Assembly (NCBI RefSeq): GCF_041260155.1
Contig: NC_091939.1
Coordinates: 42,216,370 to 42,280,369 of the forward strand
Source: Ptychodera flava
Lineage: Eukaryota > Hemichordata > Enteropneusta > Ptychoderidae
Reading direction: 5' to 3'
Length of the DNA stretch: 64,000 bases
This document shows, one piece after another, positions 14,260 through 27,131 of this stretch. Position numbers and translations under genes: made by a program. Within the stretch, counting starts at the first letter, position 1, and every line of letters starts with the position of its first letter. Below the pieces are notes generated by a model. It made no database searches. It was not told where the DNA came from and worked only from the letters and a program-made list of their open reading frames with translations.

Positions 14260-14429
14260 TGGTGTCTGTGTGTATTAGTGTGTGTGTGTCTAAGTTTCTC
14301 TGTGTACCATGTGTATTGGTGTGTGTGTGTCTAAGTGTGTGTGTGTGTCTAAGTATCTGTGTACCTAGTGTATTGGTGTCTGTCTGTATTAGTGTGTGTG
14401 TCTAAGTATTTCTGTGTACCGAGTGTGCA
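14260..14429. repeat. TG-rich minisatellite
   Basis: Imperfect units combine gtgtgtgtgtctaagt, a ctgtgtaccnagtgt phrase and attggtgtctgt, repeated three to four times with variable spacing. Confidence 0.8.
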
Positions 14430-15093
14430 CTATTGCAATAAATGAAAATGAACGCAACCTTGAAGGATGTTGCGTTACATTGTGGAAAAAAACAGTATGT
14501 AAATTACTAATATCTACATAGGAAACCTCTATGGACAGTAGATGTAATTTCCAATGTTTTTTTCACTAGTTTTGTATTGGATGTCAATTGCAAGTTCTTG
14601 TTTTCACAAGCATGTTAAAACATCCATTATTTAGCTTGTCAAGACGGCGTTTACAGCGATTATTGTTTACCTTTAAATTGTGATCCAGACTAAAAGTCAT
14701 TTGTTAACAATAACAATACAGTCTTCACATGTACAGGCTGAGTTGACAAGCTGAATACTGTGTATATCAACATGCTTTTGGGAGTAGAACAAGAAACTGT
14801 ATTAGAAATTAAAAATTAAAATTGTGAAAAAATCTTCAAAAGTTGAGTGACCTAAATTGACAATTCCCTAATAGTACTATATACCGGTAGTGGTAAATAC
14901 ACTGCTCACTTCACTACACTGCACTAGGTGGATAGATAACAAATGCCTACACAGTTACAGAACTCAGATCATTGCTTGTACAATAATTTCATGGATAGTG
15001 ATGGAGTTCTATCAGTGACTACACTCTTTATCATCACCATGGAAGTCTCTTTACATCAATGCACCACTATTTATGGTCACGACATGACAACTT

Positions 15094-15451
15094 TTAAGGT
15101 AGAACGCACCTCAGGGACAGACATTTGTACTCTCAAACTTTTACAATTCTTTTCTGATATACCACATGTGAGGGTTCATTTTAAAGCTCTTGGTGAAAGA
15201 AAACTTTTCACCGGCTTAGTTTTTCGAAATTCGAAAATTTTTACTTTTCTCCATAGAGTTAACACAGGGACGGCGGCCATTTTGAATTTCTAATATCGGT
15301 AAATCTTGGGTAATTTGTTTCTCTAGTACAAAAATTTGCACTGTGACCCCCTATTTTTATTCTTGATTTTGAAAGAGTGATTGAAAGATCCCTTGAGGAA
15401 AGTTAGAGAAAAAGTTTAAGTCTTTCACTTTCGAGGTGCATACTACCTTAA
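15094..15451. mobile_element. TTAA-flanked ~350-bp MITE, copy 2
   Basis: The most complete copy: TTAA at both ends, with termini aaggtagaacgcacctcag and ggtgcatactacctt as imperfect inverted repeats. It shares gttaacacagggacggc and ggccattttgaat with the other two copies. Non-coding. Confidence 0.85.
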
Positions 15452-16390
15452 AACCTGAACCACCATCATTTTATGGTAGGAAAGAAATACATGCATCTTC
15501 AAAACAATGACGAAATTAATTCAGTCATGGAAATTTATGTTGTGCTGTATTTAGTCACAATTGAGGTATATTACCGTAGATACATATGGGCAAACAGTCA
15601 AGGCTAGTCTGCCCTCAATGAGGTTGAGTGGTTTTCCAACTAGATTACTCTTACAACACTGGTATGAACTGGTTTCTAGCACACACATGGATTTCAAATA
15701 CACTTGTAGTTGTTACAGTAAGTGATTATCAATCTCATAATCATATAATTGAACAGTACAAAATCCTAGATTACTCATTTTACAAACAGTGACTGATGAT
15801 GGATAAGGTCAGTAACTCTGTCTTTTTTTTCGTTCTTTGACTTTTTATAAATAGGCTTTGAAACATGATATCAAAACAAATATTGCACAAAATACTTGAA
15901 GTTAATGATTCTGTGTTTAACTTACAAAATAACTGCTCTCTCAAAGCAAAACCACTTTCGTATTTGACATTCCTGAGAATGTGGGAAAATAGTTTTCTAA
16001 CTATCTTGACAACTACAGCACATGTACAGACTATGTGGACATGTTGACCAACAAAGCTGATTGCTAGCATTTTTCTGTGTTCCTTGTAAATCTAAATCAT
16101 TAAAAAATGATCCAGTTTTCTGGATTCACACAGAAAAAAAATTGAAAAATACAACACATAGTAAAATTTTGTTCTCTAACCTTTTAAAGCTACTCTCTTT
16201 ATCAACGCGTACCACAAAATGATGATAAAGTTACGGGCTTAAGCCTTTTTTTTGTATGATTTGTACAAAAATGACTTTGCCATGATGTCTTGAAGAACAC
16301 GTGTAATCACATTCTTTCAGAGGTAGAGTTGATATCACTCTTTAAAAGCAAACAAAATGATATTTCTGATTATATGTCATCTGTTTTATC

Positions 16391-19300
16391 TTATCTTGAT
16401 TTCTTTCCGTCAAAGTTTTCCATGAAATTAGTTACTCCAAGAAAATTCATCAAAGTTATGAAGGCATCCACAGGTAACAATCTGAAAAATGATGAGAACA
16501 CAAAAAAATATCAGAAAATATTAAATTAGGTTTTGTACCAAATTTACAAAAGTTATCGCAGATTTCATCGGCCATTTTAATTAATAATTCATGTTAATAC
16601 TAAGCTTAGTACTTGCAATTCCATCCTGCACTGTATTCCAGGTGCTATGTCTTAATAATAGAATGAATGCTTTCACTTTTGATGATATATTCATAACTGT
16701 TGTTTTGGAAAACATCATACACTTCTTTATCCTGTATCACGTCTTACCAAAACAATCAATGGCGTATAATTTCTTGTTGATAAATGAATATTCTGGTTCC
16801 TACTGAATTCAGTCATCAACACAAACAGACAGCTGCATGGACAAGTTCAACACAAGGAATAGGAACAGAATTTTGGGAGTGCAACAAGAAAATAATGAAA
16901 AGTGTTTAACCATACATACGTTTTTACAATGATGAATGGTTTGATGTGCCATGGTATGAAAACCATAGGTTGATTGGTTAGAACGCCTTGCATGACACTT
17001 TTCAACAATCTCTCACTGGACAGCGGTGGAAACAGTCTGCTAAATCTGTAAAATAAAACAATGTCATTCTTTAATAAAATACTATGGTGTTGCAATCTTC
17101 GGAGATAATAATTTCAAATGGTCAATATTTTACATCTGTACCCACTATTAATAGTTGCAAGTGTATCATTCCTTGGTTGGGAATATCTGGAGAGTGTATG
17201 GTATAAATCAGTGGTGACTACACAGGCTGCTTTCTCAACCAATATGCACCACTGACCCAAGAGTTTTTCTCTGACCCGAGACAATTTTGCATATATCATA
17301 TATAGTAGTATAGAGCTGATTGATTCCAACAGATTGGAAAAGTTGGAGGGTGCACAGTGATTATGGAATATTGGTATCATGGTATTTGAACAAAAGTGGC
17401 TGACAAAAGTGAACATTATTAGCCAGATTGTCTTGAAATTTTTTGAGGTTGATGTAACAAACATGTATAACTGCATTTTGATAATACATACATGGAGCTT
17501 TATTGAGTGTTCTTGAAAATCACCAGATTTGGGAACACTTTATTCCTCTATTTTGGTCTTGTAGTTTGTATTGGAGTACAACTAATACCATTCTGATGAC
17601 TATAGAAATAACGGGCGACGCACTGACCATTAACGTTTATTTATGGGCGGGCTTGCCGAGCCCGTTAATTTGGTTTTCCTCAAGCCCTTGCCCATAAATA
17701 AATGTTAATGGTCAGCGCGAAGTCTGTTATTTCCATTATATTATCAACGAACCCAAGAAAACCGTCAAAATTTACGAAAATTTCCCACACGAACAACAAC
17801 GGGGCCCCAGAACTTGTCAGTGAGTAGTGTGCTATACAAATTTTGCAAATCTGGAGATTTTTTCAAAAAAAAAGTGTCTAAACTTGGCCCACAAGCGTTC
17901 CATTTTATTTTGTGTTTGATCATGATCTTTATACTTATTACAATATACGTTTTAGCTGAAAAGTTACGATGTTTACGATATTATTCATGTTCAAGGGCAC
18001 ATAAACGAACCATTATTGCATATTTGTGGTCGGTCACATGGTTCAGGTCGACCAATTAAAATGCAACTGACAGGGCATGGTAATATAATATCTGATATAC
18101 ATGTAGCATCTATTTGTTACATCTATACAGAGCTTGATGCAGAATGGGATAATAAATCTGTAAAAACTTCAAATTGTCTCATTCTTACCATTTCGGAAAA
18201 TGAATCATAACACTTAGCAGTGATTTTACTTTGGTCAGTGTTTTTATGCCAGAGTTGGAGCACATGACAAAATGATTTGAATAAAGGTAAAATTGCTGTT
18301 TTTACTCTGCATTAACATATCAAAGACAACCTCAGTAAAATAATTTGATAACTGCATCATTATTTCCCGGCTTGCAAGTCTTAACAAAGGCACTATTTTG
18401 CTAGAAACCTTTCTTTTGAAAAACTCTTGATTGTATCTTACCTTGTGTTACATCCGGCAAACAAGCCATTCTCAAAGTAATATGGAACAATGTTTGTAAG
18501 ATGAATACCATCTTTTTTCAAGGTGTCCAGTTCATATAGAAGACATTCTGACAATCCCACGGCACCATATTTGCTAGCACAGTAGTCTGTTAATCCATTG
18601 ATTGCTACATATCCAGCTGAACTCGTGACATTTACAATATGACCATGGTTCTTCTCTAACATTGCCGGCAGAAATGCTTTGGTTGTCTGTAAAACAACAT
18701 AAAATACATGTAAGATTTATTTATACACTCACAGAAGATATCACGTACAATGCCTTACAATTAAAATTATAAGCAGCATGAATTGATACCTTGAATAAAA
18801 CAGTTGCAATATCTAATCTGGTTACACATACAGAATGGCTTCATGCCCTAAAATCCATACATCCTCTGCTAGCTAACAGGCAATTAAAATTGCTACATGA
18901 AAAAAAACACGATGGCCATTATTCAATACAGAACCACTTATACTATCTCTATACAAAATAATATAATTACTATTTTTTCAGGTCATTATACTGGGTGCTA
19001 CTGAAACCAATAAATTTCTCATAATGTATTGTACTGCAATGTTTTTGAGTTTCATGGGGTACGTGTATGCTACAGGTATACTCAAGGAAGTTAGGATTTA
19101 TGACCTTCGGATGAATATATTGAGAGCACTTCTTAACTTGAAGGCAGAGGAAGCTCATGTACAGTGTATTTGTTAATAAAATCCATATCCTTTACGAAGG
19201 ACTTCCTTGAGATTAATACAGTACTCTGTCAAACAATGGTACAGTAATTGCTCTACTCACGCTGGCTTTCAAACAGACACTGACAGTGGTGTTAATACCA

Positions 19301-22300
19301 GGATATTAACAGATTTAGGTTTCTATGCCATTCAATTAACTCTGTCAAATCTACACTTGATAATCTTTTCAAAAGAGACAACAAGAGACACTAATTCAGT
19401 CATCACACTGATGAAAGAAAGTGTTGCCCATGACAACCTAAGTCATGTAGCAGTCGTTGCCTAGAGACACATACCTTTGTACCGTTGAAATTTCAAGAAA
19501 GATGACTGCAATTGCAGATTAATCTAAAATTTTTGAAGAGGGACATTTTATGTCATTATAAAATAAATAGAGCCTTTATGAGGATTGAGTTACTATAAAC
19601 ACGCACAAAGATGTCACTGAATACAGTGATAGTACTGATACATAACATAATTCAAACTTGTCTTCTTTCTGTGCATTTTGATTGATATTTTTATGTAGAA
19701 CAATATTTATAAATAATTTTCAAATTGATATAACTTCACTGTTTAGGGTGGTCATTTCTGTTTACTTGTAAGACTTGTGTTGTGGTTTCAAACAGTTGAG
19801 TCATTTTGTTTTTATAGAAAAGACATCTGTATTTCAAAGAATTTTAAAATTATGTAGCTAGCACACTATGATTATCAATCCAAAAATAGTATGACTAGTG
19901 GACAGGTAAAAAATTAAAATAGCAACCAATTATGGAAATGGCCACCTTGTGGTCATATCTACATTGCACTTTATAAGAAGCAAATTTGCATAATGTCAGC
20001 CACTTCCACGTAACTGAAGTACAGGCATACTGGTGTGCAGATGTATGAACGGAATCTATGAAAACTAGAAATAAACGGATAAGTTCTAGATTAAACTGAA
20101 AAGTCAACGCATCAGTGACTTCAACTAGAGATGCTGTCAGATGAGAATTATTATTGTTTAATACTGGATTCTGACTTATTAATGTACATACGTATGAATA
20201 GTCTGTACACTGCAAATAGTTACCAGCTATGGTAAATATTTGGAATGGAGTGTGACCTACGTTATTCCATAGTGCTGTAATGTAATGTCCTTATACCTGT
20301 CGCTATGTGATACATTTTCCATTTACCACAGATATGGCGTGATCTGTTTTACATTATGCCACTGAACAAGGTTAGTGCAATATTTTTGCTTAAAAATAGA
20401 GACATACTGCTTGGATTTGTATATTCCCACAATTTTAAAAATATATTGGGTCAGAAATCGTGGAGCACCCACACGAAGCTGAATCTTTAAACAGTCTAAC
20501 ATATATGCAGACATAAAAACTACTGATATAAACTAAATCAAATATTAATTGGTCAAACCAAAACTTCTGAATAGTAGATTCTTATAAACATAGTGTGAAA
20601 AATTCAGCATTGATTGAAAAGTCTGCATATATAAGTGTAATATTCTCAGCAATATCATAGCATCTCGTTAAATATGAATAGATTGTTAAGTGATTTGTCA
20701 TGTTTTAAACTCAATTCATTGTTTGGTATCTTGATGCCGACCAGCCTTGACTGCTGCTTAATGGGGATGTTTTGCAAGAAGAAAAACAAAACTAGCCTGC
20801 CAGCAAAAAGTAAAATATGCACTTATTCAGTATTCAGTATGCCAGCAAAACAAAAATAATTGAAAATATTAATTATAAGGTACCCAGTATAGTGCATATA
20901 TTATTTCCTATCTAGAAATGAATGGATGGATGGATAAGATTTGGCTTTCAAGAGTTTTCTCTCTCATCATGAGTGTTACGTAAAAATCCTGTATGGATAA
21001 TTTCATCAAAGACTTTCATGATTGTGACTCTACCTAGGGCTACAGCCCTACCTGTATATTTCATGAGTCTTTGGCTGGCTCCAACACTCCTGATAGCCTG
21101 AAAAGCCTGGGGCATATTGTGGCAAACATTATGATAAACCTTAAAAGAAACTTTTAAAAAGGCCAACGGTAACTGTACTGTGACAAATTAGTGGAGGCAC
21201 TGGGCACAAAATTGTATACATTGATTGTTTAATGAACTACAGTAGTATCGCTACATTCATGTAATTGTAATTTAACCCTTTTCCTGCCAAGTCCATATTT
21301 CACCACCAGGTCAGGATGCTTAAAATTAATGAAACACAACGTATTCCATATGATGTATTTTAACATAATACTGTACATTTGAAGGCTGTTGAAAACATAA
21401 TACTGTACCGGTAAAGTTGATTTTTTTTTGGACAAAAGATGCTATAACATACCAAGCCAAGTGAGTGAAAATACGTCATGTTTTGACTCAATACCGCTTT
21501 TTACTGACTTGGCTGATGGGGAAGTGATACAGTTATTACTGTCTGGCAGAAAAAGGGTTAAAAACCTTGAATTCAGGGACTCTGTTTTTATTCCACTGTG
21601 AACAGAAATATGAAAATAAATCACCTAAGCAAAGGGTATACCACTCCATTTTGACCAGTTCACTCCATATATGCACTGGCTAACTCTCATATACATATGT
21701 TATGAACAAAATAACTGATCAAAATCTTGTAGTATACCCATTGCAGGGTGTTTATTGCTTTAATAACTTAAAAGAGCAGTCTAGCTCATTTACATGCAAG
21801 GGTTAATTTCTAACTTCTAGTAGATATATAATTATTAAACAATGTAGAAAGTGACCAACTTTGTCTTCTTATTTTGAAACTGTTTTTTTTTTATAATTTT
21901 GTGAAGGCGCATGTTATAGGTAGGAGATGGGTATCAGTGTTCTCCACAAATGAAAATTAAAGGCGGGCGGCTAATTAGCATATTTATTTGCATAATATTT
22001 GCATATAATTTACATATCACCAGGGCTATTCACAAGGCATTCCAGTGATGAGATATACTTGTGACATTTTTAATATTTTTCTCCATTCAGCAGTGATAAA
22101 TGGCAAGCTGTACAATTTATTTTTAAATTTAAATTCTTTTTATTTACATTAAATAAATAATAAAACATCAAAAGTGAAAAAAAAATTGAACTAATACAAA
22201 CAATACACAATTTAGTAAATACATTGCACAATACCAACATGAAAATTCAAAAGTAGGCCTACATGAGAAGTAATCAGTGTTCGAAATAATCGGTGGCAAA

Positions 22301-25059
22301 TATTGGCACGTTTTCATATGATCCTCTGTTACTATATGTTTGTCTGTAGCCCGATTGGTAAAGCCATGAACGTCTTTTTTTACGTGCGGCGTCCATGACA
22401 AGTTGATACGGGACTGAATATTTGCACTAAGTTACAATGCGGAGTCAGCGGAGCATGCCTGCAGAGAAACATACGTTGACTTTAAAACTCTATTCATAAT
22501 AAAGAGAGGCCCGAAAAAAAATGATACCAGGTATTTCCAAGAGAAAGATTTGAAATTTCATCGACTCATAGTTCGGCAAACGTACAAAACTTTGACAACT
22601 GCGCGGCGTAGCTGCAACGCATGTTTGTGTGGAGCACGCGCTGGCGCTCTTGAGCTCGATCACACGCGACCTTTGAACTATACAGTACAGAACCGTATGT
22701 ACATAGCTGCTGTTTTCGGATGATCACACGAATGATGATTTTAGCTCGTGCAGTTCTTTTTACTTCATTTCATTGTGCCTTTCATATTTAAAACGGTCAC
22801 GGATTTTGAAACTTGATCAAACGCAACTGCTTCTCAAAGTCAATCGAGTGAATCGCATGCAAGTTACGAATGCGTGACAGGAAGTGACACACATGGCTTC
22901 AACGTCATGTGGACGTACACGGATCTCAAAATGGCTAACTCGGCTCGAATACGCAACGACCTGAACACGCGAAGTACCATACTTTTTTGCATCTGATATT
23001 TGTGTCAACCAATCGTACGATTTTAGCCACATCTGATCGAAATCACTTTTCCTGACCTTCGGATTCTTACAAGTACGAGACATGGGTAGTTGCCTATAGT
23101 ATAGATGCTTTGACTGAGTGCCCGCTGGCAAAAATGCAACACCGAGCCTTGTACCGTGTCCGTTGTATGAAATGGACGGTGTCTGTACGGTACGGTCGGC
23201 AGCTTAACACAAGCTTTTTGAATTGAAGTCTTAGCCAATGTTCATCGGCACTACGGCCGTTTCACACTAAAAGCTCGCTGAAATAAAAGCGTGACAAAAT
23301 CGCCGCTGAGAAACAATAGGTCTTCAACCACATTTTAATACTAAAGAGTATCGGCGGATATGAAAGAGGATCGGGCGAAAAAAATAAAGGATCGGGGCCG
23401 ATCCTGTTAAACGGCCTGGGTACATTGAGGATTGCATGCAGTCGCAAAACAAACCGACAGATGTGTGAACGGCCCCTCTTTATTACACGACGTTGTCAGT
23501 TGCTGTCATTTTTATACGATAGGCTTTTAGATATTGTTCGGACAACTGACAGTGAAAACAGTTTAGGCTGAAGAAAACAAAGGTGGGCGGGCGAGATAAA
23601 AGGTGGGCGGGCGAGATTAAAGGTGGGCGGCGACAAAAAGAAGCCGGGCGCACCGCCCGTCAAAAACCCCTCGTGGAGAACACTGATATTACGGTATTTA
23701 AATGGACTTCACCGTGGATGGGGATTTTTAACTGCAAATTAATTTGCTAGAACTCATAACTTTTGATAAGAATGCATGACAATCAAAAAGTCACTGCGAG
23801 ACCTATACAATTGTCATTATACAGTCTATACACTGGCAGCCAAAAAACTGTGAGAGTAATCTGAAAAACTGTTGATTCCAATATTTTCACCAACAATTAC
23901 AAGGTACCCTAACAAGTACAAATTCAACAATTTCATCATAAATTTGATGACAACAAGTATAATGTGGTTTAAGAAAACCACCTGATTGACCATGGACGTG
24001 AAACTCATTTTTTTATGTCCATGATTAGACATGACATATGGCAGGGCATAAATTTGTTATAGTACGTACATCTATTTTATGCCAAGGCATCTACTTCTGA
24101 ACCATTCATATCATTGTTGATTTTGATGAAAACACAACACCCATAGATTTTTGGGAAGACCTGGATTATCTGAGTGTATTACAGTATATGCTAAATAAGG
24201 AGAATACGGGGTACAAGCAGGAATTGTATTGAACCTACAACCCAAATTTTATCATGATATTGCTCACTGTCAACTGAGCTCAAACATCTAGCAGGAAGTT
24301 GTTAGTTGATCCATGGATGTAAAAAATAGACTGAAATGTTCAGTAGTGTATATGGCCATGGATCTCCGCTAGCTCTGCGAGGCAGGGCTGTGTTACTGTT
24401 CGGTACAGCCCTGCCACGCAGAGAAAGGTCTCCGCCAACTTGGCAAAGACAATTGCATGACTGGTCTAGTTGATCCCATCTACACATGCAAGTCTTTGAC
24501 AAGATGCCTGATACTGCAACCACTGCATTGTTCAGTGGTTGGCTGAGGACACTTGACTTCACATTTCACATTCACACTTCAAACTTACCCAAATATGTGC
24601 CATCATGTTGACATTAATACTGTCTTTTAACATATCGTCTGACATTTCAAGAAACTTCTTCCCAGCCACTGTTCCGGCATTATTGATCAATATACTGATA
24701 TTGCCCACTTCTTTCTTAACCTGTGTAGCAACTTTGTAAATGTCCATTCTTTTGCTGCAGTCACACACGTACGTAAATGCTTCGGCGCCGACTTCTCGGA
24801 TTTCCGACGCAGTTTCTTCGTTACCATCTTCGTTAATATCCCAGAGAACCAAAACAGCGCCACGTCGTGCGAATTCAAGGGCAAGTCGTCGCCCGAGCCA
24901 TCCAGCGGCACCGGTCACTAAAACTATCTCGCCTCTCACAATTTTTGGATCCAGTGGGACGAGCCACCTGAAGCCAGCACAGGCACATGATGCGACTATT
25001 TTACAACATACAACTAGTATTTCTAGCGCAAGGTTAAAGCAGTCACGGAAAGTACCCAT
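16391..25059 (-). CDS. SDR16C-like short-chain dehydrogenase/reductase (RDHE2 / 17beta-HSD11/13-like)
   Basis: Four exons on the minus strand: 24589-25059, 18442-18686, 16920-17045 and 16391-16481 (933 nt, 310 residues). Phases 0, 2 and 2 match at every junction and splice sites are canonical. Family members are membrane-anchored, NAD(P)-dependent retinol or steroid dehydrogenases of ER or lipid droplets. Visible in order: a hydrophobic N-terminal anchor, the cofactor strand ([16 protein letters not shown]), the LVLWDIN acidic switch that favours NAD(H), NNAG, the catalytic Ser (VTSSAG), the YCASK active site, and C-terminal NQPMVFIP. Oddity: the glycine loop reads TGAAGWLG, i.e. TGxxGxxG as in extended SDRs, not the classical TGxxxGxG. 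The start at 25059 fits family length; an in-frame ATG at 25137 would add 26 residues. The last exon is small and was placed by its acceptor and family-like ending. A foldback element lies about 150 bp upstream. Confidence 0.9.
17605..17733. repeat. Imperfect 129-bp palindrome (MITE-like)
   Basis: Arms 17605-17655 and 17681-17733 are imperfect reverse complements sharing ctgaccattaac and tttatttatgggc. No clear target duplication is seen. It lies in intron 2 of the minus-strand SDR gene. Confidence 0.7.
21272..21561. mobile_element. Uninterrupted 290-bp TTAA MITE
   Basis: Left end ttaacccttttcctgcca and right end tggcagaaaaagggttaa are inverted repeats, with TTAA on both sides. It is the empty-site reference for the split copy at 4107-6148 and lies in the opposite orientation. 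Confidence 0.85.
21935..23685. mobile_element. hAT-like DNA transposon remnant, 1.75 kb
   Basis: The termini are exact 13-bp inverted repeats: cagtgttctccac at the left, gtggagaacactg at the right. CAGTGTTCTCC-type ends are typical of hAT elements. The 8-bp flanks (atgggtat and atattacg) do not match, so it is old or rearranged. Both ends carry GGCGGGCGG-rich subterminal sequence, and ggtgggcgg is repeated at 23583-23631. A minus-strand frame at 22817-23131 has a phrase (FDQMWLKSYDWL) faintly like the N-terminal region of some hAT proteins; this is weak. Confidence 0.7.
24373..24423. repeat. GC-rich hairpin, 19-bp stem
   Basis: Arms ctctgcgaggcagggctgt and acagccctgccacgcagag pair at 18 of 19 positions around a short loop. 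The arm sequence recurs in the hairpin at 55.2 kb, so it belongs to a dispersed family. Confidence 0.8.
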
Positions 25060-25209
25060 GTTCAAACAATGTTTTAGTATTCTCACTGAGCTCGAGTTGG
25101 GATAGTTTTTCAGTTTAAATCCATCCGCTGTACACATACTAATGAATGAACACTCAAAGCGACAACACGACTGTTCGCACGACTGTTCGTCAGCTGATCA
25201 TCAGGTCTG

Positions 25210-27131
25210 GCTGAACCACAGGGTCCTCGAGCTGCTATGATGATGGTGATTAAACATTTAAAAATGAAGAAAAATAAAAATATATTTGGACTCAGTAAAG
25301 TTGTTGTTGTTGTTGTTGTTGTTATTGATGTTGTAGTTGATAGTATTTGCAGAAAATGACAAATTATGCGCTGCAAAATTCAATACAGCCTCACTGTACA
25401 CATGGAGGTAAGCTACCTCCATGCTATACACAAGCGCTGCAAAATTCAATACAGCGATATTGATGATGATGATGATTAAATATTTAAAAAGGGAGAAAAA
25501 TAAAAAATTATTGGACTCTGTAAATTTGTTGTTGTTGTTGTTGTTTTATTATTGTTGTTGTTGTTGTTGATAGTATTTGCAGAAAAGAACAAAGTATGCG
25601 CTGCGAAATTCAATACAGCCTTACTATACTATGCGCTGCAAAATTCAATACAGCCTAACTATACATGTGCGTTGCCGCCTAACTATACTATGCGTTGCAA
25701 ATTCAATACAGCCTAACTATACATGTGCGTTGCCGCCTAACTATACTATGCGTTGCAAATTCAATACAGCCTAACATTACCCAAGGGTTGTCACTTCATT
25801 GCCACACACTTTTTTCAATCGCCAAAAATGCACCTAGCAAGCATCGAAATCGGTAAAATTCGACGTAGGGTCAAAGCACATTGGTGCTTCTCAATCATAC
25901 TCAACATTTTACCTCTTACCGATGAAAAGTCGAGAAATCAGCAGGTTTTTCAACGCATCTTGTCGTCTCTCACATTCCAGATTTAAAAGACCGCGCGGTA
26001 CATTAAGTCAAGTGGGCGCATTTCAAATCGAACCAATAGCTGAGCCCGTACTGAATGAATGGGCCCGACGTGAAACCCGGCAGTAACGTAAGTTTCTCAC
26101 GTCTTTGGAAAGAACTTTCTCTTCCTATGGGTGAACTGCAACTGTTAAAGTTACCAGAATTTCATACGCAGACAGTGTCACCCATAGTCTTCAAAAGACG
26201 TAAGAAACTTACGTTACTGCCAGTTTTCACGCTGGGCCCATCCAGCTCTGCTATTGGTTCGATTTGAAATGCGCCCATGTGACTTAATGTACCGCGCGGT
26301 CTTTTAAATCTGGAATGTAAGAGACGACCAGATGCGCCGAAAAACCTGCTGATTTCTCGACTTTTCATCGGTAAGAGGTAAACATGTTTGAGTATGATTG
26401 AGAAGGACCAATGTGCTTTGACCCTACGTCGAATTTTACCGATTTCGATGCTTGCTAGGTGCATTTTTGGCGATTGAAAAAAAAGTGTGTGGCAATGAAG
26501 TGACAACCCTTGGGTAATGTTAGGCTGTATTGAATTTGCAACGCATAGTATAGTTAGGCGGCAACGCACATGTATAGTTAGGCTGTATTGAATTTGCAAC
26601 GCATAGTATAGTTAGGCGGCAAGGCACATGTATAGTTAGGCTGTATTGAATTTGCAACGCATAGGCCATAGTATAGTTGGGCGGCAACGCACAGGCTGTA
26701 ATGAATTTTGCAGCGCATAGTATAGTAAGGCTGTATCGAATTTCGCAGCGCATACTTTGTTCTTTTCTGCAAATACTATCAACAACAACAACAACAATAA
26801 TAAAAACATCAACAGCAACAAATTTACAGAGTCCAATATATTTTTATTTTTCTCCATTTTTAAATATTTAATCATCATCATCATCAATATCGCTGTATTG
26901 AATTTTGCAGCGCATGTGTATAGCATGGAGGCAGCTTACCTCCAGTGTACAGTGAGGCTGTATTGAATTTGCAGCGCATAATTTGTCCTTTTCTGAAATA
27001 CTATCAACTACAAAAACAACAACAATAACAACAACAACAACAACAACTTTACTGAGTCCAAATACATTTTCCTTCATTTTTAAATGTTTGATCACCATCA
27101 TCACCGGAGCTCGAGGACCCTGTGGCTGAAC
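25210..27131. mobile_element. 1.9-kb foldback (giant inverted repeat) element with 7-bp TSD
   Basis: The element proper is 25217-27124, starting CACAGGGTCCTCGAGCT and ending with its reverse complement. GCTGAAC occurs immediately outside both ends (25210-25216, 27125-27131), an exact 7-bp target-site duplication; CCACAGGG ends with 5-bp CTGAA is an alternative reading. The two arms, about 900 bp each, are near-complete reverse complements meeting near 26145. Each arm holds (GTT)n or (CAA)n, an ATG-rich triplet tract, and several tandem copies of a roughly 60-bp unit containing caaattcaatacagcctaac. There is no transposase. The structure resembles foldback-type non-autonomous DNA elements; superfamily unknown. 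Confidence 0.85.

Larger units (their letters stand above)
9126..16390. other. Intergenic region, repeats only
   Basis: This is the space between two convergent genes. Apart from two MITE copies (10658 and 15094), a microsatellite (12748) and a TG-rich minisatellite (14260), I see no coding exon, RNA gene or other structure I can support. Confidence 0.6.
18687..24588 (-). other. Intron 1 of the SDR gene (5.9 kb)
   Basis: Donor gtaagt at 24588 and acceptor ttttacag ending at 18687. It contains the uninterrupted MITE, a hAT-like element and a GC-rich hairpin. A coding-looking stretch at 20948-21166 (minus) has no supporting splice sites that I can identify. Confidence 0.75.

Noticed and set aside
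20948-21166. Coding-looking minus-strand stretch (e.g. NMPQAFQAIRSVGASQRL) in SDR intron 1
   Set aside because: Composition is protein-like, but I cannot name a family or find matching splice sites, so it is left unannotated; it may be a captured exon fragment.
24740-25105. 121-codon plus-strand frame
   Set aside because: Antisense shadow of SDR exon 1, which carries clear SDR motifs on the minus strand.
25600-25800. Regularly repeated ~60-bp units, CRISPR-like at first glance
   Set aside because: Units are contiguous, mirrored in the other arm of a foldback transposon, and in an animal genome; not a CRISPR array.
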